DNA from: Bacillota bacterium
GTDB taxonomy: Bacteria; Bacillota; Clostridia; Lachnospirales; Anaerotignaceae
Assembly: GCA_017547125.1 (NCBI GenBank)
Contig: JAFYQL010000170.1
Location: 1-11,647 of the forward strand
Length of the DNA stretch: 11,647 bases
Direction of reading: 5' to 3'
Shown here: piece by piece, positions 1 to 7,121 of the stretch
Layout of the letters: the number at the start of each line of letters is the position of its first letter
How positions within the stretch are numbered: position 1 is the stretch's first letter
Position numbers and translations under genes: made by a program
Notes under the pieces: model-generated
What the model saw: the letters and a program-made list of their open reading frames with translations, nothing else
What the model was told of the DNA's origin: nothing
Database searches by the model: none

Positions 1-131
1 GTTTTAGCCATAAATTTTTCAAGGTCGTTTTTGTCTGAACTGTTTAAAGCAACAAAAAGTCTTTCGGCTTCGTCAACTGAAATAATTCCTTTTTCAACCA
101 TTGATAAAATAGCAAGTCTTTCTTCTTTCAT
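1..131 (-). CDS. SHOCT-like domain protein, N-terminal part only (cut by window edge)
   Basis: Only the first 43 codons are visible; the gene runs off the left edge. The start is an ATG at 131 preceded by an AGAAAGGAG ribosome site. The visible peptide begins MKEERLAILSMVEKGIISVD and continues with EAERLF, which fits the short helical SHOCT-like module (E-R-x-x-I-L-x-M-[VL]-E-x-G-x-I-[ST]-x-[DE]-E-A-x-x-L) found at the N-terminus of YvlB/LiaG-like envelope-stress proteins in Bacillota. In that family the module is followed by a variable region, often a beta-helical adhesin-like domain; whether that holds here cannot be seen. It lies 40 bp downstream of the membrane-protein gene on the same strand and is probably the last visible gene of that operon. 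The domain call is by motif; the full product is unknown. Confidence 0.6.
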   Translation of the reverse strand, partial: MKEERLAILSMVEKGIISVDEAERLFVALNSSDKNDLEKFMAK

Positions 132-171
132 TGTAAAAACTCCTTTCTGGGTTTTATATTCAAACAGTTAA

Positions 172-987
172 TCAGAAAAGTGCAGAAAACATCTGCTCAA
201 AGCGTATGCCAAGCAGTACACGGTAGAAGAACAAAACAACTACCAATGTGGCTGCAAAAGCAACGGCACCTCTTCTGAAAAGTATACGATTGATACGCTT
301 TAACTGTCTGCTTTTTGTGATAAATAAATTGTGTCCTGAAGAATACATTCCTCCAAGAACACCTTCACGCAGTTCGATAATAAGTGCCTTTTCGTTTTTG
401 ATAAGTGAATAGGCTTTTCTTGTGGCATAAAACGTGAAGTTCTTTCCATTTTGCACACCGTTTATGCCTCGCACCTTCATCCTGAATTTGTCAAGGTCTT
501 TGAAAGGTGTACATTTAATAATTACAAACTGTTTTCTTTTTGAAAAATATCTGTCTACGGTAGTGATAAATGCATAGGATGCACAGATAGACAAAACGAT
601 GGCCCACAAAATGCTTATGTATATGCCCAGTCCGCCAAAAATGCTGATGAACGGCATATATCCCAAGGTATAACTTTGTATTGAAAAATAAAATGCGAAT
701 ATAGTGTTTGTGATGTATGAAATCAATACAAAAGCTTTGCCTTTGGTTCTGAGCTGTGTGTTCCACAAGTTGACATCATAAGAAGCAAATATGGTTTCAA
801 ATGACAACAGAAAGCCTAACAAAACAACAAGACCGTTTATGTCTGTGTTGTTGCCGGCCATGGCTGACATAAACCATATCGGTAGCATCCACATAACAAG
901 CGAAAGGTTATATGCACGCCCGTTTGATGCCCATGTAACTATACCGTAGGCAATAATCACTAATGATAAAATACCTAAAACAGCCAT
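172..987 (-). CDS. Unrecognised multi-pass membrane protein, 271 aa
   Basis: I do not recognise this family. The ATG at 987 has a GGGAGG ribosome site five bases upstream. The protein is strongly hydrophobic for its first ~145 residues, with about five likely membrane segments (roughly 1-20, 27-45, 49-70, 84-112 and 115-145). A basic, probably cytoplasmic domain of ~90 residues follows (about 147-236, rich in Lys/Arg and beginning RYFSKRKQF), then one last membrane segment (about 238-262). I see no catalytic motif, ATP-binding loop or transporter signature. The gene starts 18 bp after the radical SAM gene and is followed 40 bp later by a SHOCT-like gene, so the three are probably co-transcribed. 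A membrane-anchored partner of the SHOCT-like protein in an envelope role is possible but is only an inference from position. Confidence 0.8.
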   Translation of the reverse strand: MAVLGILSLVIIAYGIVTWASNGRAYNLSLVMWMLPIWFMSAMAGNNTDINGLVVLLGFLLSFETIFASYDVNLWNTQLRTKGKAFVLISYITNTIFAFYFSIQSYTLGYMPFISIFGGLGIYISILWAIVLSICASYAFITTVDRYFSKRKQFVIIKCTPFKDLDKFRMKVRGINGVQNGKNFTFYATRKAYSLIKNEKALIIELREGVLGGMYSSGHNLFITKSRQLKRINRILFRRGAVAFAATLVVVLFFYRVLLGIRFEQMFSALF

Positions 988-1005
988 TTGAGCCTCCCGG
1001 AAAAA

Positions 1006-1878
1006 TTAGATGCCTCTGAATATTTCTGGTCTGAAGTTGCCTGCTTTCTGTGCTGCAGTAATCTGTCTGAGCATATATTCGTTATCCTGATTGAATGTAC
1101 CTTTGAGAGGAACATAGTTTGAAGCGTGGTTTGCTCTGAAAACAGTACCTTCAGAATCTACGTTTTCAATGAAAAGTTTCATTTCCTCAAGAACTTCGTA
1201 TGGTCCTAAAAGCTCGAATTTGCCGGCTCTCCAGTCTGTGTAAAGTTCTGTGCCCGGTTCAACCATAAGTGTAAGGAAACCAACGTATTCAGGCTTGATT
1301 GCACTTATAACCTTTGCTGAGTTGATTGCGTGCTCAACAAGACGTTTTCTGCCGCCGAGACCTGAGATAAGTGTCATTGATGAAACCATGCCTGCTCTTT
1401 TAAGCTTGAGGCCTGCTTCGATCATTTCGGCTGATGTAGCACCTTTTTTAACGTCTTTAAGAACCTGGTCGTCACCTGATTCAATGCCCATATAAATCAT
1501 TTCAAGACCTGCTTCACGGAGAGTTTTAAGTTCTTCGTCTGTCTTGAAGAGAATATCTGCAGGTGCACCATAAGCTGAAATTCTTTCAACTTCAGGGAAA
1601 ATTTCTTTGATTTTTTCAATGATGTAAAGAAGATCAGGTGTTTTAACAATAAGAGCGTCGCCGTCTGCAAGGAAAATTCTTCTTACTTTGATACGGCTGT
1701 AGTATTTTCTGGCCATAAGAAGATCTTCAACAACATCTTCAAGTTTTCTTACTCTGAATTTTTTATCTTTAAACATTGCGCAGAATGTACAGTTGTTTCT
1801 TGCACATCCGATTGTGAGCTGAATGATAAGACTGCCTGCTTCACTTGGCGGTCTGTATACAGATCCTTCGTATCTCAT
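1006..1878 (-). CDS. Radical SAM protein, 290 aa
   Basis: This is a radical S-adenosylmethionine enzyme: such proteins bind a [4Fe-4S] cluster by three cysteines and cleave SAM to a 5'-deoxyadenosyl radical. The cluster motif is at Cys25, Cys30 and Cys33, in GCARNNCTFC. The spacing is C-x4-C-x2-C rather than the usual C-x3-C-x2-C; as I recall, this longer spacing with the preceding YRPPSEA segment is normal for this COG1032-like family. Further barrel motifs are LADGDAL (70-76), GIESG (131-135, the SAM-contacting GxIxGxxE-like region) and ISGLGG (171-176). There is no B12-binding domain and no obvious auxiliary-cluster cysteine set. The substrate is unknown. It is the first gene of a minus-strand operon, with its own promoter (1915-1943) and an AGAGGT ribosome site before the ATG at 1878. 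Confidence 0.88.
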   Translation of the reverse strand: MRYEGSVYRPPSEAGSLIIQLTIGCARNNCTFCAMFKDKKFRVRKLEDVVEDLLMARKYYSRIKVRRIFLADGDALIVKTPDLLYIIEKIKEIFPEVERISAYGAPADILFKTDEELKTLREAGLEMIYMGIESGDDQVLKDVKKGATSAEMIEAGLKLKRAGMVSSMTLISGLGGRKRLVEHAINSAKVISAIKPEYVGFLTLMVEPGTELYTDWRAGKFELLGPYEVLEEMKLFIENVDSEGTVFRANHASNYVPLKGTFNQDNEYMLRQITAAQKAGNFRPEIFRGI

Positions 1879-1914
1879 AAATTACCTCTTTCTTTCTACA
1901 TATATCCACATTAC

Positions 1915-1943
1915 ATTATAGTTTTTAGGGCGGGTTTTAGCAA
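1915..1943 (-). promoter_or_regulatory. Sigma-A type promoter for the radical SAM operon
   Basis: On the minus strand, TTGCTA (1938-1943, four of six consensus bases) is separated by 17 bp from a perfect TATAAT (1915-1920). Transcription would start near 1908, about 30 bases before the radical SAM start codon. It is assigned by sequence only. Confidence 0.6.
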
Positions 1944-2055
1944 CAAAAAAATATGCATTTTATAAGGATATCTTTATTTTGCGCAGTTATAGGCAAAAAT
2001 ACCTGCTTTAAAGTGTGAAAAGTTTGTAAATAAGGCTTTTTTCAATATTTTTTTG

Positions 2056-2084
2056 TTGTCTTTATGGGGTAAAGTGAATATAAT
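2056..2084 (+). promoter_or_regulatory. Sigma-A type promoter for ddl-murI
   Basis: TTGTCT (2056-2061) is separated by 17 bp from a perfect TATAAT (2079-2084). The predicted start near 2091 leaves a leader of about 54 bases before the ddl start. The rest of the 266-bp divergent spacer holds the opposing promoter and the palindrome at 2110-2121. I see no riboswitch-like fold in it. Confidence 0.65.
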
Positions 2085-2109
2085 AATTTAGGGTATTTTT
2101 AAATATACG

Positions 2110-2121
2110 GCCATATATGGC
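2110..2121. repeat. Perfect 12-bp palindrome GCCATATATGGC in the ddl leader
   Basis: The sequence GCCATATATGGC reads the same on both strands and lies between the predicted transcription start (~2091) and the ddl ribosome site (2131-2138). A dyad in this place could be an operator for a dimeric repressor. As RNA it could only form a small hairpin, and no T-run follows, so it is not a terminator. Its function is inferred from position alone. Confidence 0.4.
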
Positions 2122-2144
2122 ATAATATAGAAAGAGGGATTTTT

Positions 2145-3206
2145 TTGAACAAAAAAACAATAGCCGTACTTTTTGGCGGACAGTCATCAGAACATGAAGT
2201 GTCAAGAATTTCGGCATCAACTATTATTTCAAATATTGACCAGAGCAAGTACTTTGTTATTCCGGTGGGAATTACAAAAGACGGCAGATGGATGATTTAT
2301 AACGGACCTGTTGAAAATATCAAAAACGGCGAATGGGAAAAGTATGGCACACCTGCAGTTTTAAGCCCTGATGCATCACAGAAGGGACTTCTTAAGATTG
2401 TTGGCACAAAGGTTAAGCTTATCCCTGTTGACGCAGTTTTTCCTGTGCTTCACGGTCTTAACGGTGAAGACGGCACAGTTCAGGGTCTTTTTGAACTTGC
2501 ACAGATTCCATATGTTGGCTGCGGCGTACTTGCATCAGCAGTTTCTATGGATAAAGCTTACACAAAAATTATTGCAAAGCATGCGAAAATCCGTCAGGCA
2601 GAATTTTTAGTTGTTATGCGTGACGATATCAATAAAAAGTCTGTACTTACAAAGATTGAAAAGAAGCTTGGCTATCCTTGCTTCATCAAACCTGCAAATG
2701 CAGGCTCTTCAGTGGGTATCACAAAGGCTCACAATGCAGAAGAGGCTGTTGAAGGTATGAAGCTTGCAGCACAGCACGACAGAAAGATTATCATCGAAAA
2801 GAATGTATCAGGCAGAGAAGTTGAATGTGCTGTGCTTGGCACAGGCAAAGGTACAAAGGCTTCAACAGTTGGCGAAGTTCTTGCAGCAGCGGAATTTTAT
2901 GACTATGATGCAAAATATAATAATGCTGAAAGCCGTACAGTGATCCCTGCTGACCTTGATACAAAGATTGTTGAAGAAATCAGAAAAGAAGCTATCAAGG
3001 TATTCAATGCAGTTGACGGTGCAGGCCTTGCAAGAGTTGACTTCTTTGTTGAACACGGTACAAACAAGGTTATTTTCAATGAACTTAATACACTTCCTGG
3101 CTTCACATCAATCAGTATGTATCCAAAGCTTTGGGAAGCAGTTGGTTTGCCAATAAATGAACTTATTGACGAACTTATTGAACTTGCCTTTACAAGAGAA
3201 AGATAA
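2145..3206 (+). CDS. ddl: D-alanine--D-alanine ligase, 353 aa
   Basis: This cytoplasmic ATP-grasp enzyme joins two D-alanines to make the dipeptide end of the peptidoglycan precursor. Visible landmarks are EHEVS (16-20, with the substrate-binding Glu at 18), HGLNGEDG (103-110), the GSSVGI loop (187-192), EFYDYDAKY (250-258), and metal-binding Asp299, Glu313 and Asn315 within NELNTLPGFT (312-321). The YDYDAKY omega-loop with its Tyr marks a true D-Ala-D-Ala ligase; VanA/VanB-type D-lactate ligases differ here, so it is unlikely to confer vancomycin resistance. Length fits the family. The start is a TTG, chosen because AAAGAGGG lies six bases upstream and the N-terminus (NKKTIAVLFGG) aligns with the family's first strand. 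murI follows after 12 bp. Confidence 0.96.
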   Translation: MNKKTIAVLFGGQSSEHEVSRISASTIISNIDQSKYFVIPVGITKDGRWMIYNGPVENIKNGEWEKYGTPAVLSPDASQKGLLKIVGTKVKLIPVDAVFPVLHGLNGEDGTVQGLFELAQIPYVGCGVLASAVSMDKAYTKIIAKHAKIRQAEFLVVMRDDINKKSVLTKIEKKLGYPCFIKPANAGSSVGITKAHNAEEAVEGMKLAAQHDRKIIIEKNVSGREVECAVLGTGKGTKASTVGEVLAAAEFYDYDAKYNNAESRTVIPADLDTKIVEEIRKEAIKVFNAVDGAGLARVDFFVEHGTNKVIFNELNTLPGFTSISMYPKLWEAVGLPINELIDELIELAFTRER

Positions 3207-3218
3207 AAAGGTGTTTTT

Positions 3219-4019
3219 ATGGATAAAAGACCTATAGGCATTTTTGACTCAGGCGTGGGCGGACTTACCGTTACAGGTCAAGTTATGAAAGTTATGCCTG
3301 ATGAAAAAATTGTATATTTCGGCGATACTGCACGTGTGCCTTACGGCAGCAAGGGTAAGGAAACCATCACAAGATTTTCCTGCCAGGACGTAAGATTTCT
3401 TTTAAGCAAAGATGTAAAAGCAGTTATTGTTGCCTGCAACACAGCCAGCAGCAACAGCCTTGAACATCTTAAGGAAACATTTGATGTGCCTGTTTTTGGT
3501 ACAGTTATTCCGGGTGCAGTTGAGGCGGTTAAAAGAACAAGAAACAAAAAGGTTGGCATAATTGCAACTGCGGCAACTGTACGAAGCGGTGCTTATGAAA
3601 AAGAAATTAAAAAAGCCGACCCTGAGGTTGAAGTTTACGCAAAGGCGTGTCCGCTTTTTGTTCCTCTTGCAGAAGAGGGCTGGGCAGATAGTGAAGTTGC
3701 TTACCTTACAGCAAAGGAATACCTTACACCTATGCTTGAAGAAGGCGTTGACACAATTATTCTTGGCTGCACACACTATCCGCTTTTAAGAAGATGTATC
3801 GAAAAGGTGGTTGGCGAAAACGTAAGCCTTGTTGACCCTGCATATGAAACAGCTTTAAGAGTTGAAAAATATCTTGAAGAAAACGATATGAAGGGTGAAG
3901 AAAACTTTGCGGAACACGAGTTTTTTGTAAGCGACAGCACAGATATGTTTGACAGAATCTGCTCTGAAGCATTAAAAAACAAATATTCAGCAACAGAAAT
4001 AAATATTGAAAAATATTAA
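3219..4019 (+). CDS. murI: Glutamate racemase, 266 aa
   Basis: This cofactor-free racemase converts L-glutamate to D-glutamate, the second residue of the peptidoglycan stem peptide. Signatures are IGIFDSGVGGLTV (6-18), GDTARVPYG (35-43), catalytic Cys73 in VACNTAS, and catalytic Cys184 with His186 in GCTHYPLL. Both cysteines of the two-base mechanism are therefore present. Length is normal. It follows ddl by 12 bp with an AAAGGTG ribosome site ahead of the ATG, so the two are almost certainly one transcript supplying both D-amino-acid building blocks of the wall. An intrinsic terminator overlaps its stop codon. Confidence 0.96.
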   Translation: MDKRPIGIFDSGVGGLTVTGQVMKVMPDEKIVYFGDTARVPYGSKGKETITRFSCQDVRFLLSKDVKAVIVACNTASSNSLEHLKETFDVPVFGTVIPGAVEAVKRTRNKKVGIIATAATVRSGAYEKEIKKADPEVEVYAKACPLFVPLAEEGWADSEVAYLTAKEYLTPMLEEGVDTIILGCTHYPLLRRCIEKVVGENVSLVDPAYETALRVEKYLEENDMKGEENFAEHEFFVSDSTDMFDRICSEALKNKYSATEINIEKY

Positions 4020-4043
4020 GGTGGATAAAATCCACCTTTTTTT
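4018..4043 (+). terminator. Intrinsic terminator of ddl-murI
   Basis: AAGGTGGA (4018-4025) pairs with TCCACCTT (4031-4038) around a five-base loop, running into a stretch of seven T (4037-4043). The stem includes the last bases of the murI stop codon. Confidence 0.88.
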
Positions 4044-4062
4044 GTATAGAGAAATAAAACTG

Positions 4063-4091
4063 TGGAAAAATAAGAAAATAACAGTTATAAT
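4063..4091 (+). promoter_or_regulatory. Sigma-A type promoter for wecB
   Basis: A perfect TATAAT (4086-4091) lies 17 bp after TGGAAA (4063-4068, four of six consensus bases). It sits just after the murI terminator and about 40 bases before the wecB start, so wecB and the SseB-domain gene probably form a separate unit. Confidence 0.5.
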
Positions 4092-4130
4092 AGAATAAAT
4101 GTGCATATAAACGAAAAGTGAGGTTTATAT

Positions 4131-5228
4131 ATGAAGAAAGTTATGCTTGCCTTTGGCACAAGACCTGAGGCAATTAAGATGTGTCCTCTTGTTAAGGAAC
4201 TTAAAACAAGAAGCGACATTGAAACTATAGTTTGCGTAACAGGTCAGCACAGACAGATGCTTGATCAGGTTCTGAAGGCTTTTGATGTTGAGCCTGACTA
4301 TGACCTTTCTATTATGAAAGACAAGCAGACACTGTTTGATGTTACGGCAAATATACTTATGAAAATTAAAGATGTTCTTGAAGAGGTTAAGCCAGACGTG
4401 GTGCTTGTTCACGGTGACACAAGTACAACATTTACAACAGCTCTTGCATGTTTTTATATGCAGATACCTGTGGGACACGTTGAAGCGGGCCTTAGAACAT
4501 ACAACATCTACTCTCCATACCCTGAAGAATTTAATCGTCAGGCAGTAAGCATTATTTCTCAGTTTAATTTTGCACCTACTGAAGTTTCAAAGGGTAATCT
4601 TTTAAGAGAAGGCAGAGCAGAAGATACAATTTATGTTACAGGCAACACAGCAATTGATGCGCTTAAAACAACTGTAAGAGAAGATTATTCTCATCCGCAG
4701 CTTGAATGGGCTGAAGGCAGCAGACTTATAATGCTTACAGCACACAGAAGAGAAAACCTTGGCGAGCCTATGCATCAGATGTTCAGAGCAATTAAGAGAA
4801 TAGTTGATGAAACACCAGACATAAAGGTTATATATCCTATTCACATGAACCCTGCAGTAAGAAAAGCGGCAGATGAAGAACTTGGCGGAGACGAAAGAAT
4901 AAGAATTATTGAACCTCTTGAGGTTCTTGATTTCCACAACTTCCTTTCAAGAAGCTATCTTATACTTACAGATAGCGGCGGTATCCAGGAGGAAGCACCG
5001 TCACTTGGCAAGCCTGTGCTTGTTATGAGAGACACAACAGAGCGTCCTGAAGGTATTGCGGCGGGTACACTTAAGCTTGTGGGTACAGACGAAGAAACAA
5101 TTTACAAAGAATTTAAACTTCTTCTTGATAACAAAGAAGAATACGATAAAATGAGCAAGGCTTCAAACCCATATGGTGACGGCTTTGCTTGCAAGAGAAT
5201 TGCAGACATACTTTCAGAAAAACTTTAA
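4131..5228 (+). CDS. wecB: UDP-N-acetylglucosamine 2-epimerase (non-hydrolysing), 365 aa
   Basis: This enzyme interconverts UDP-GlcNAc and UDP-ManNAc in the cytoplasm; in Gram-positives UDP-ManNAc feeds wall teichoic acid linkage units and other secondary wall polymers or capsules. The GT-B fold landmarks are in order: GTRPEAIK (9-16), TGQHRQM (37-43), HGDTSTT (94-100, Asp96), HVEAGLRT (116-123, Glu118), PEEFNR (131-136), AHRRENLG (204-211, His205) and the nucleotide-binding DSGGIQEE (281-288). All residues I associate with catalysis are present, and length is typical. The ATG at 4131 has a GTGAGG ribosome site. It has its own promoter and is followed after 18 bp by the SseB-domain gene. No ManNAc-using glycosyltransferase is in the window to show which polymer it serves. 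Confidence 0.95.
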   Translation: MKKVMLAFGTRPEAIKMCPLVKELKTRSDIETIVCVTGQHRQMLDQVLKAFDVEPDYDLSIMKDKQTLFDVTANILMKIKDVLEEVKPDVVLVHGDTSTTFTTALACFYMQIPVGHVEAGLRTYNIYSPYPEEFNRQAVSIISQFNFAPTEVSKGNLLREGRAEDTIYVTGNTAIDALKTTVREDYSHPQLEWAEGSRLIMLTAHRRENLGEPMHQMFRAIKRIVDETPDIKVIYPIHMNPAVRKAADEELGGDERIRIIEPLEVLDFHNFLSRSYLILTDSGGIQEEAPSLGKPVLVMRDTTERPEGIAAGTLKLVGTDEETIYKEFKLLLDNKEEYDKMSKASNPYGDGFACKRIADILSEKL

Positions 5229-5246
5229 TCTAGGGGGATTTTTAAA

Positions 5247-5711
5247 ATGGAAAACAACGAATTTGCAATGGCACTTGCTGACGGCAGCCTTATGAGAAGA
5301 CTTATTGAAAAGTTTCAGCAGACAGGTGCGCCTGAAGACCTTTCAAAACTTTTTGCAGTATTAAAGATGTCAATGGTTGCAGTGCCAGGCACAGCAGAAC
5401 TTGCTGGCGAAGAATATTCAGAAATGATCAAAGAAAACAACGCTCAGGGCAGAAATGCAGTTAAGTTTGTTCCTTACAAAATTAAGGACGACGAAGGCAA
5501 CAGCTACCTTCCTGTTTTCTCACATCCAAACCAGGTTGCTGAAGAATTTGCAAAAAAATACAGACTTGCAAAACTTGCATTTGTACAGTGCATGGATATG
5601 GCAGAACAACTTTCAGATGTAAGCGGTATTGCTATCGACAGCCACACAAACTATATGGTTATCAAAAAAGATTTCTTCAATATCATCAGAGAACTTCCTG
5701 TTATTGAATAA
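5247..5711 (+). CDS. SseB-domain protein, 154 aa
   Basis: The protein resembles the N-terminal domain of SseB (PF07179), a small soluble fold of uncertain role that is widespread in Gram-positives. The diagnostic blocks are LPVFSHPNQ (88-96) and GIAIDSHTNYMVI (127-139), the latter matching the family's G-[IL]-x-[IV]-[ND]-P-like strand turn. The N-terminal ~70 residues are helical and charged. There is no signal peptide or membrane segment, so it should be cytoplasmic. Its ATG has a strong AGGGGG ribosome site. It lies 18 bp after wecB and before a terminator, so it is probably co-transcribed with wecB, but that does not show a shared function. The Salmonella type III secretion name SseB is historical and does not imply secretion here. 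Confidence 0.72.
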   Translation: MENNEFAMALADGSLMRRLIEKFQQTGAPEDLSKLFAVLKMSMVAVPGTAELAGEEYSEMIKENNAQGRNAVKFVPYKIKDDEGNSYLPVFSHPNQVAEEFAKKYRLAKLAFVQCMDMAEQLSDVSGIAIDSHTNYMVIKKDFFNIIRELPVIE

Positions 5712-5726
5712 TAAAAATAATGATTT

Positions 5727-5765
5727 AAAAGCCGTGCTGACATTACTTGTCAATACGGCTTTTTT
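5727..5765 (+). terminator. Intrinsic terminator after the SseB-domain gene
   Basis: AAAAGCCGT (5727-5735) pairs with ACGGCTTTT (5755-5763). A second inner stem, TGACA (5738-5742) with TGTCA (5748-5752), caps it with a five-base loop. A run of six T (5760-5765) closes the hairpin. Confidence 0.88.
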
Positions 5766-5807
5766 AATGTTAAAGTAAGGTATAGACAAAATAACAGAGG
5801 TGTTTTT

Positions 5808-6548
5808 ATGAAGGTGTTTCTTACAAGTAGCCCTATGGGTGAATATCTTAAAGAAAGTGACGAGTATCCTTGCAAACTTAATGAAAAAAACAGATTTGTT
5901 GAAAGACTTAAAGGTGCGTGGAAGGAAAATTCTTATGTGCTTCTTATATGTGCTTTTCCTGACTGCTACGATATGAACGACGGAATGAAGCAGAGCTTCA
6001 GGGATTCTTTTGAAGATGCATCTCTTTCCATGAGCCATATTGAAGCATGTGATTTCAGAAATGATGACAAAATAGGCGAATATATGGAAAAGGCCGATGT
6101 TGTTATACTTGGCGGAGGTCACGTGCCTACAGAAAATGCATTTTTCAGAAAGATGAGCCTTAAGGAAAGACTTCAGAATTTTGACGGCATGGTTATGGGC
6201 ATAAGCGCAGGCAGCATGAATAGTGCAGAAGTCGTATATGCACAGCCTGAAATGGAAGGCGAAAGCACAGACCCGAATTATGAAAAATTTATTGGAGGTC
6301 TCGGCCTTGTAAAAACTATGATTGTTCCACACTACCAGGTTACAAAAACATTTATGCTTGACGGAAAGAGACTTTTTGAGGATATAACTTATGCCGACAG
6401 TGTGGGAAGAGAATTTTATGCTCTTGTTGACGGCAGCTATGTTTATGCTGAAAACGGCAAGGAACTTCTTTGCGGTGAAGCGTATCTTATAAAAGACGGA
6501 GAACTTAAAAAAATATCTGATGTCGGAGACGAAATAGTATTGGTTTGA
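5808..6548 (+). CDS. Peptidase S51 (PepE/cyanophycinase-like) family protein, 246 aa
   Basis: The protein has the class-I glutamine-amidotransferase-like fold of family S51, which includes alpha-aspartyl dipeptidase PepE and cyanophycinase. The signatures are VVILGGGHVPTEN (98-110), the nucleophile elbow GISAGS (131-136, Ser133 as the likely nucleophile) and VPHY (173-176, His175 as the likely catalytic base). No signal peptide is seen, so it should be cytoplasmic and may process small peptides with N-terminal Asp. It could also be a related activity, and the substrate cannot be read from the sequence. The ATG at 5808 has an AGAGGTG ribosome site. It stands between two terminators; I find only a weak possible promoter, so it may depend partly on read-through. 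Confidence 0.82.
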   Translation: MKVFLTSSPMGEYLKESDEYPCKLNEKNRFVERLKGAWKENSYVLLICAFPDCYDMNDGMKQSFRDSFEDASLSMSHIEACDFRNDDKIGEYMEKADVVILGGGHVPTENAFFRKMSLKERLQNFDGMVMGISAGSMNSAEVVYAQPEMEGESTDPNYEKFIGGLGLVKTMIVPHYQVTKTFMLDGKRLFEDITYADSVGREFYALVDGSYVYAENGKELLCGEAYLIKDGELKKISDVGDEIVLV

Positions 6549-6554
6549 TTATTT

Positions 6555-6584
6555 TGCGGCAGAATATAACTGCCGCATTTTTTT
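6555..6584 (+). terminator. Intrinsic terminator after the S51 peptidase gene
   Basis: TGCGGCAG (6555-6562) pairs with CTGCCGCA (6570-6577) around a seven-base loop and is followed directly by seven T (6578-6584). This is a textbook rho-independent terminator six bases after the TGA stop. Confidence 0.92.
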
Positions 6585-6620
6585 GTTGCGAAAACAACAG
6601 AAAAATGTTGCAATTTGGAA

Positions 6621-6626
6621 TATAAT
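6621..6626 (+). promoter_or_regulatory. Probable -10 box for the rhodanese lipoprotein gene
   Basis: A perfect TATAAT lies 21 bases before the start codon, just after the preceding terminator. No good -35 box sits 16-18 bp upstream and there is no extended -10 TG. Two copies of TGTTGC (6584-6589 and 6606-6611) flank the expected -35 region, which might bind an activator. Confidence 0.4.
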
Positions 6627-6646
6627 AAACATAAGGAGTGATAAGT

Positions 6647-7036
6647 ATGAAAAAGATAATTATTTTTGTTATTATGGCTGCTATGCTTTTTGGATGCACA
6701 GCAAAAGAAAGCAAAAACACATATAATCAGATATCAATGGCAGAGGCAGTTTCAATGATGGAAAATGAAACAGATTATATAATTCTTGATGTGAGAACTG
6801 CAGAAGAATTTGAAGAAAAGCATATTCCGGGCGCAATAAATATCCCGAATGAAGAAATAGGCACAGAAAAAATTGAATCGCTTCCCGACAAAGAAGCAAT
6901 AATACTTGTGTACTGCAGAAGCGGAAACAGAAGCAAACAGGCATCAGAAAAGCTTGCAGGCCTTGGATACACAAATATTTACGAATTTGGCGGAATAAAC
7001 GACTGGAAGGGCAAAACTGTAAGCGGAAAGGATTAA
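6647..7036 (+). CDS. Rhodanese-domain lipoprotein, 129 aa
   Basis: This is a small single-domain rhodanese predicted to be lipid-anchored on the outer face of the membrane. The N-terminus is a type II signal (MKK, then a hydrophobic stretch) ending in LFGC, with Cys17 as the expected lipidated residue. The rhodanese domain spans about 28-125: LDVRTAEEFEEKHIPGA (47-63) and the active-site loop CRSGNR with Cys90. Such domains transfer sulfane sulfur or bind persulfides; the acceptor is unknown. The ATG at 6647 is chosen because AAGGAG (6633-6638) lies eight bases upstream; an in-frame GTG at 6638 overlaps that ribosome site and would spoil the signal peptide. The gene is monocistronic, with a terminator shortly after it. 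Confidence 0.88.
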   Translation: MKKIIIFVIMAAMLFGCTAKESKNTYNQISMAEAVSMMENETDYIILDVRTAEEFEEKHIPGAINIPNEEIGTEKIESLPDKEAIILVYCRSGNRSKQASEKLAGLGYTNIYEFGGINDWKGKTVSGKD

Positions 7037-7085
7037 CTTTGCAAAATGAGAAGGCATATATAATTTCAGACGGTTAAGATGAGAA

Positions 7086-7121
7086 AAGGGCAGGTCCTTA
7101 TGGACTTGCCCTTGATTTTTT
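7086..7121 (+). terminator. Intrinsic terminator between convergent rhodanese and spoVT genes
   Basis: AAGGGCAGGTCC (7086-7097) pairs with GGACTTGCCCTT (7102-7113) around a TTAT loop, and a T-run follows (7116-7121). One position is a G-U pair on the plus transcript but an A-C mismatch on the minus transcript, and the minus-strand T-run is only four bases. It therefore fits the rhodanese transcript best, though it may also slow spoVT transcription. Confidence 0.85.

Noticed and set aside
2145..3206. ddl as a VanA/VanB-type vancomycin-resistance ligase
   Set aside because: The omega-loop reads EFYDYDAKY with the Tyr typical of D-Ala-D-Ala ligases, and no vanH or vanX partners lie nearby.
5747..5776. 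Possible promoter TTGTCA with 18 bp to TAAAGT for the S51 peptidase gene
   Set aside because: Its -35 lies inside the preceding terminator hairpin, the -10 matches only four of six bases, and the spacing is long; too weak to list as a feature.
5613..6332. A 239-codon open frame on the minus strand opposite the S51 peptidase gene
   Set aside because: It has no ribosome site or recognisable domain, and its composition (many Phe, His, Cys) is that of an antisense shadow of a gene with clear S51 motifs.
6638..6646. GTG start for the rhodanese lipoprotein
   Set aside because: The GTG overlaps the AAGGAG ribosome site that serves the ATG at 6647.
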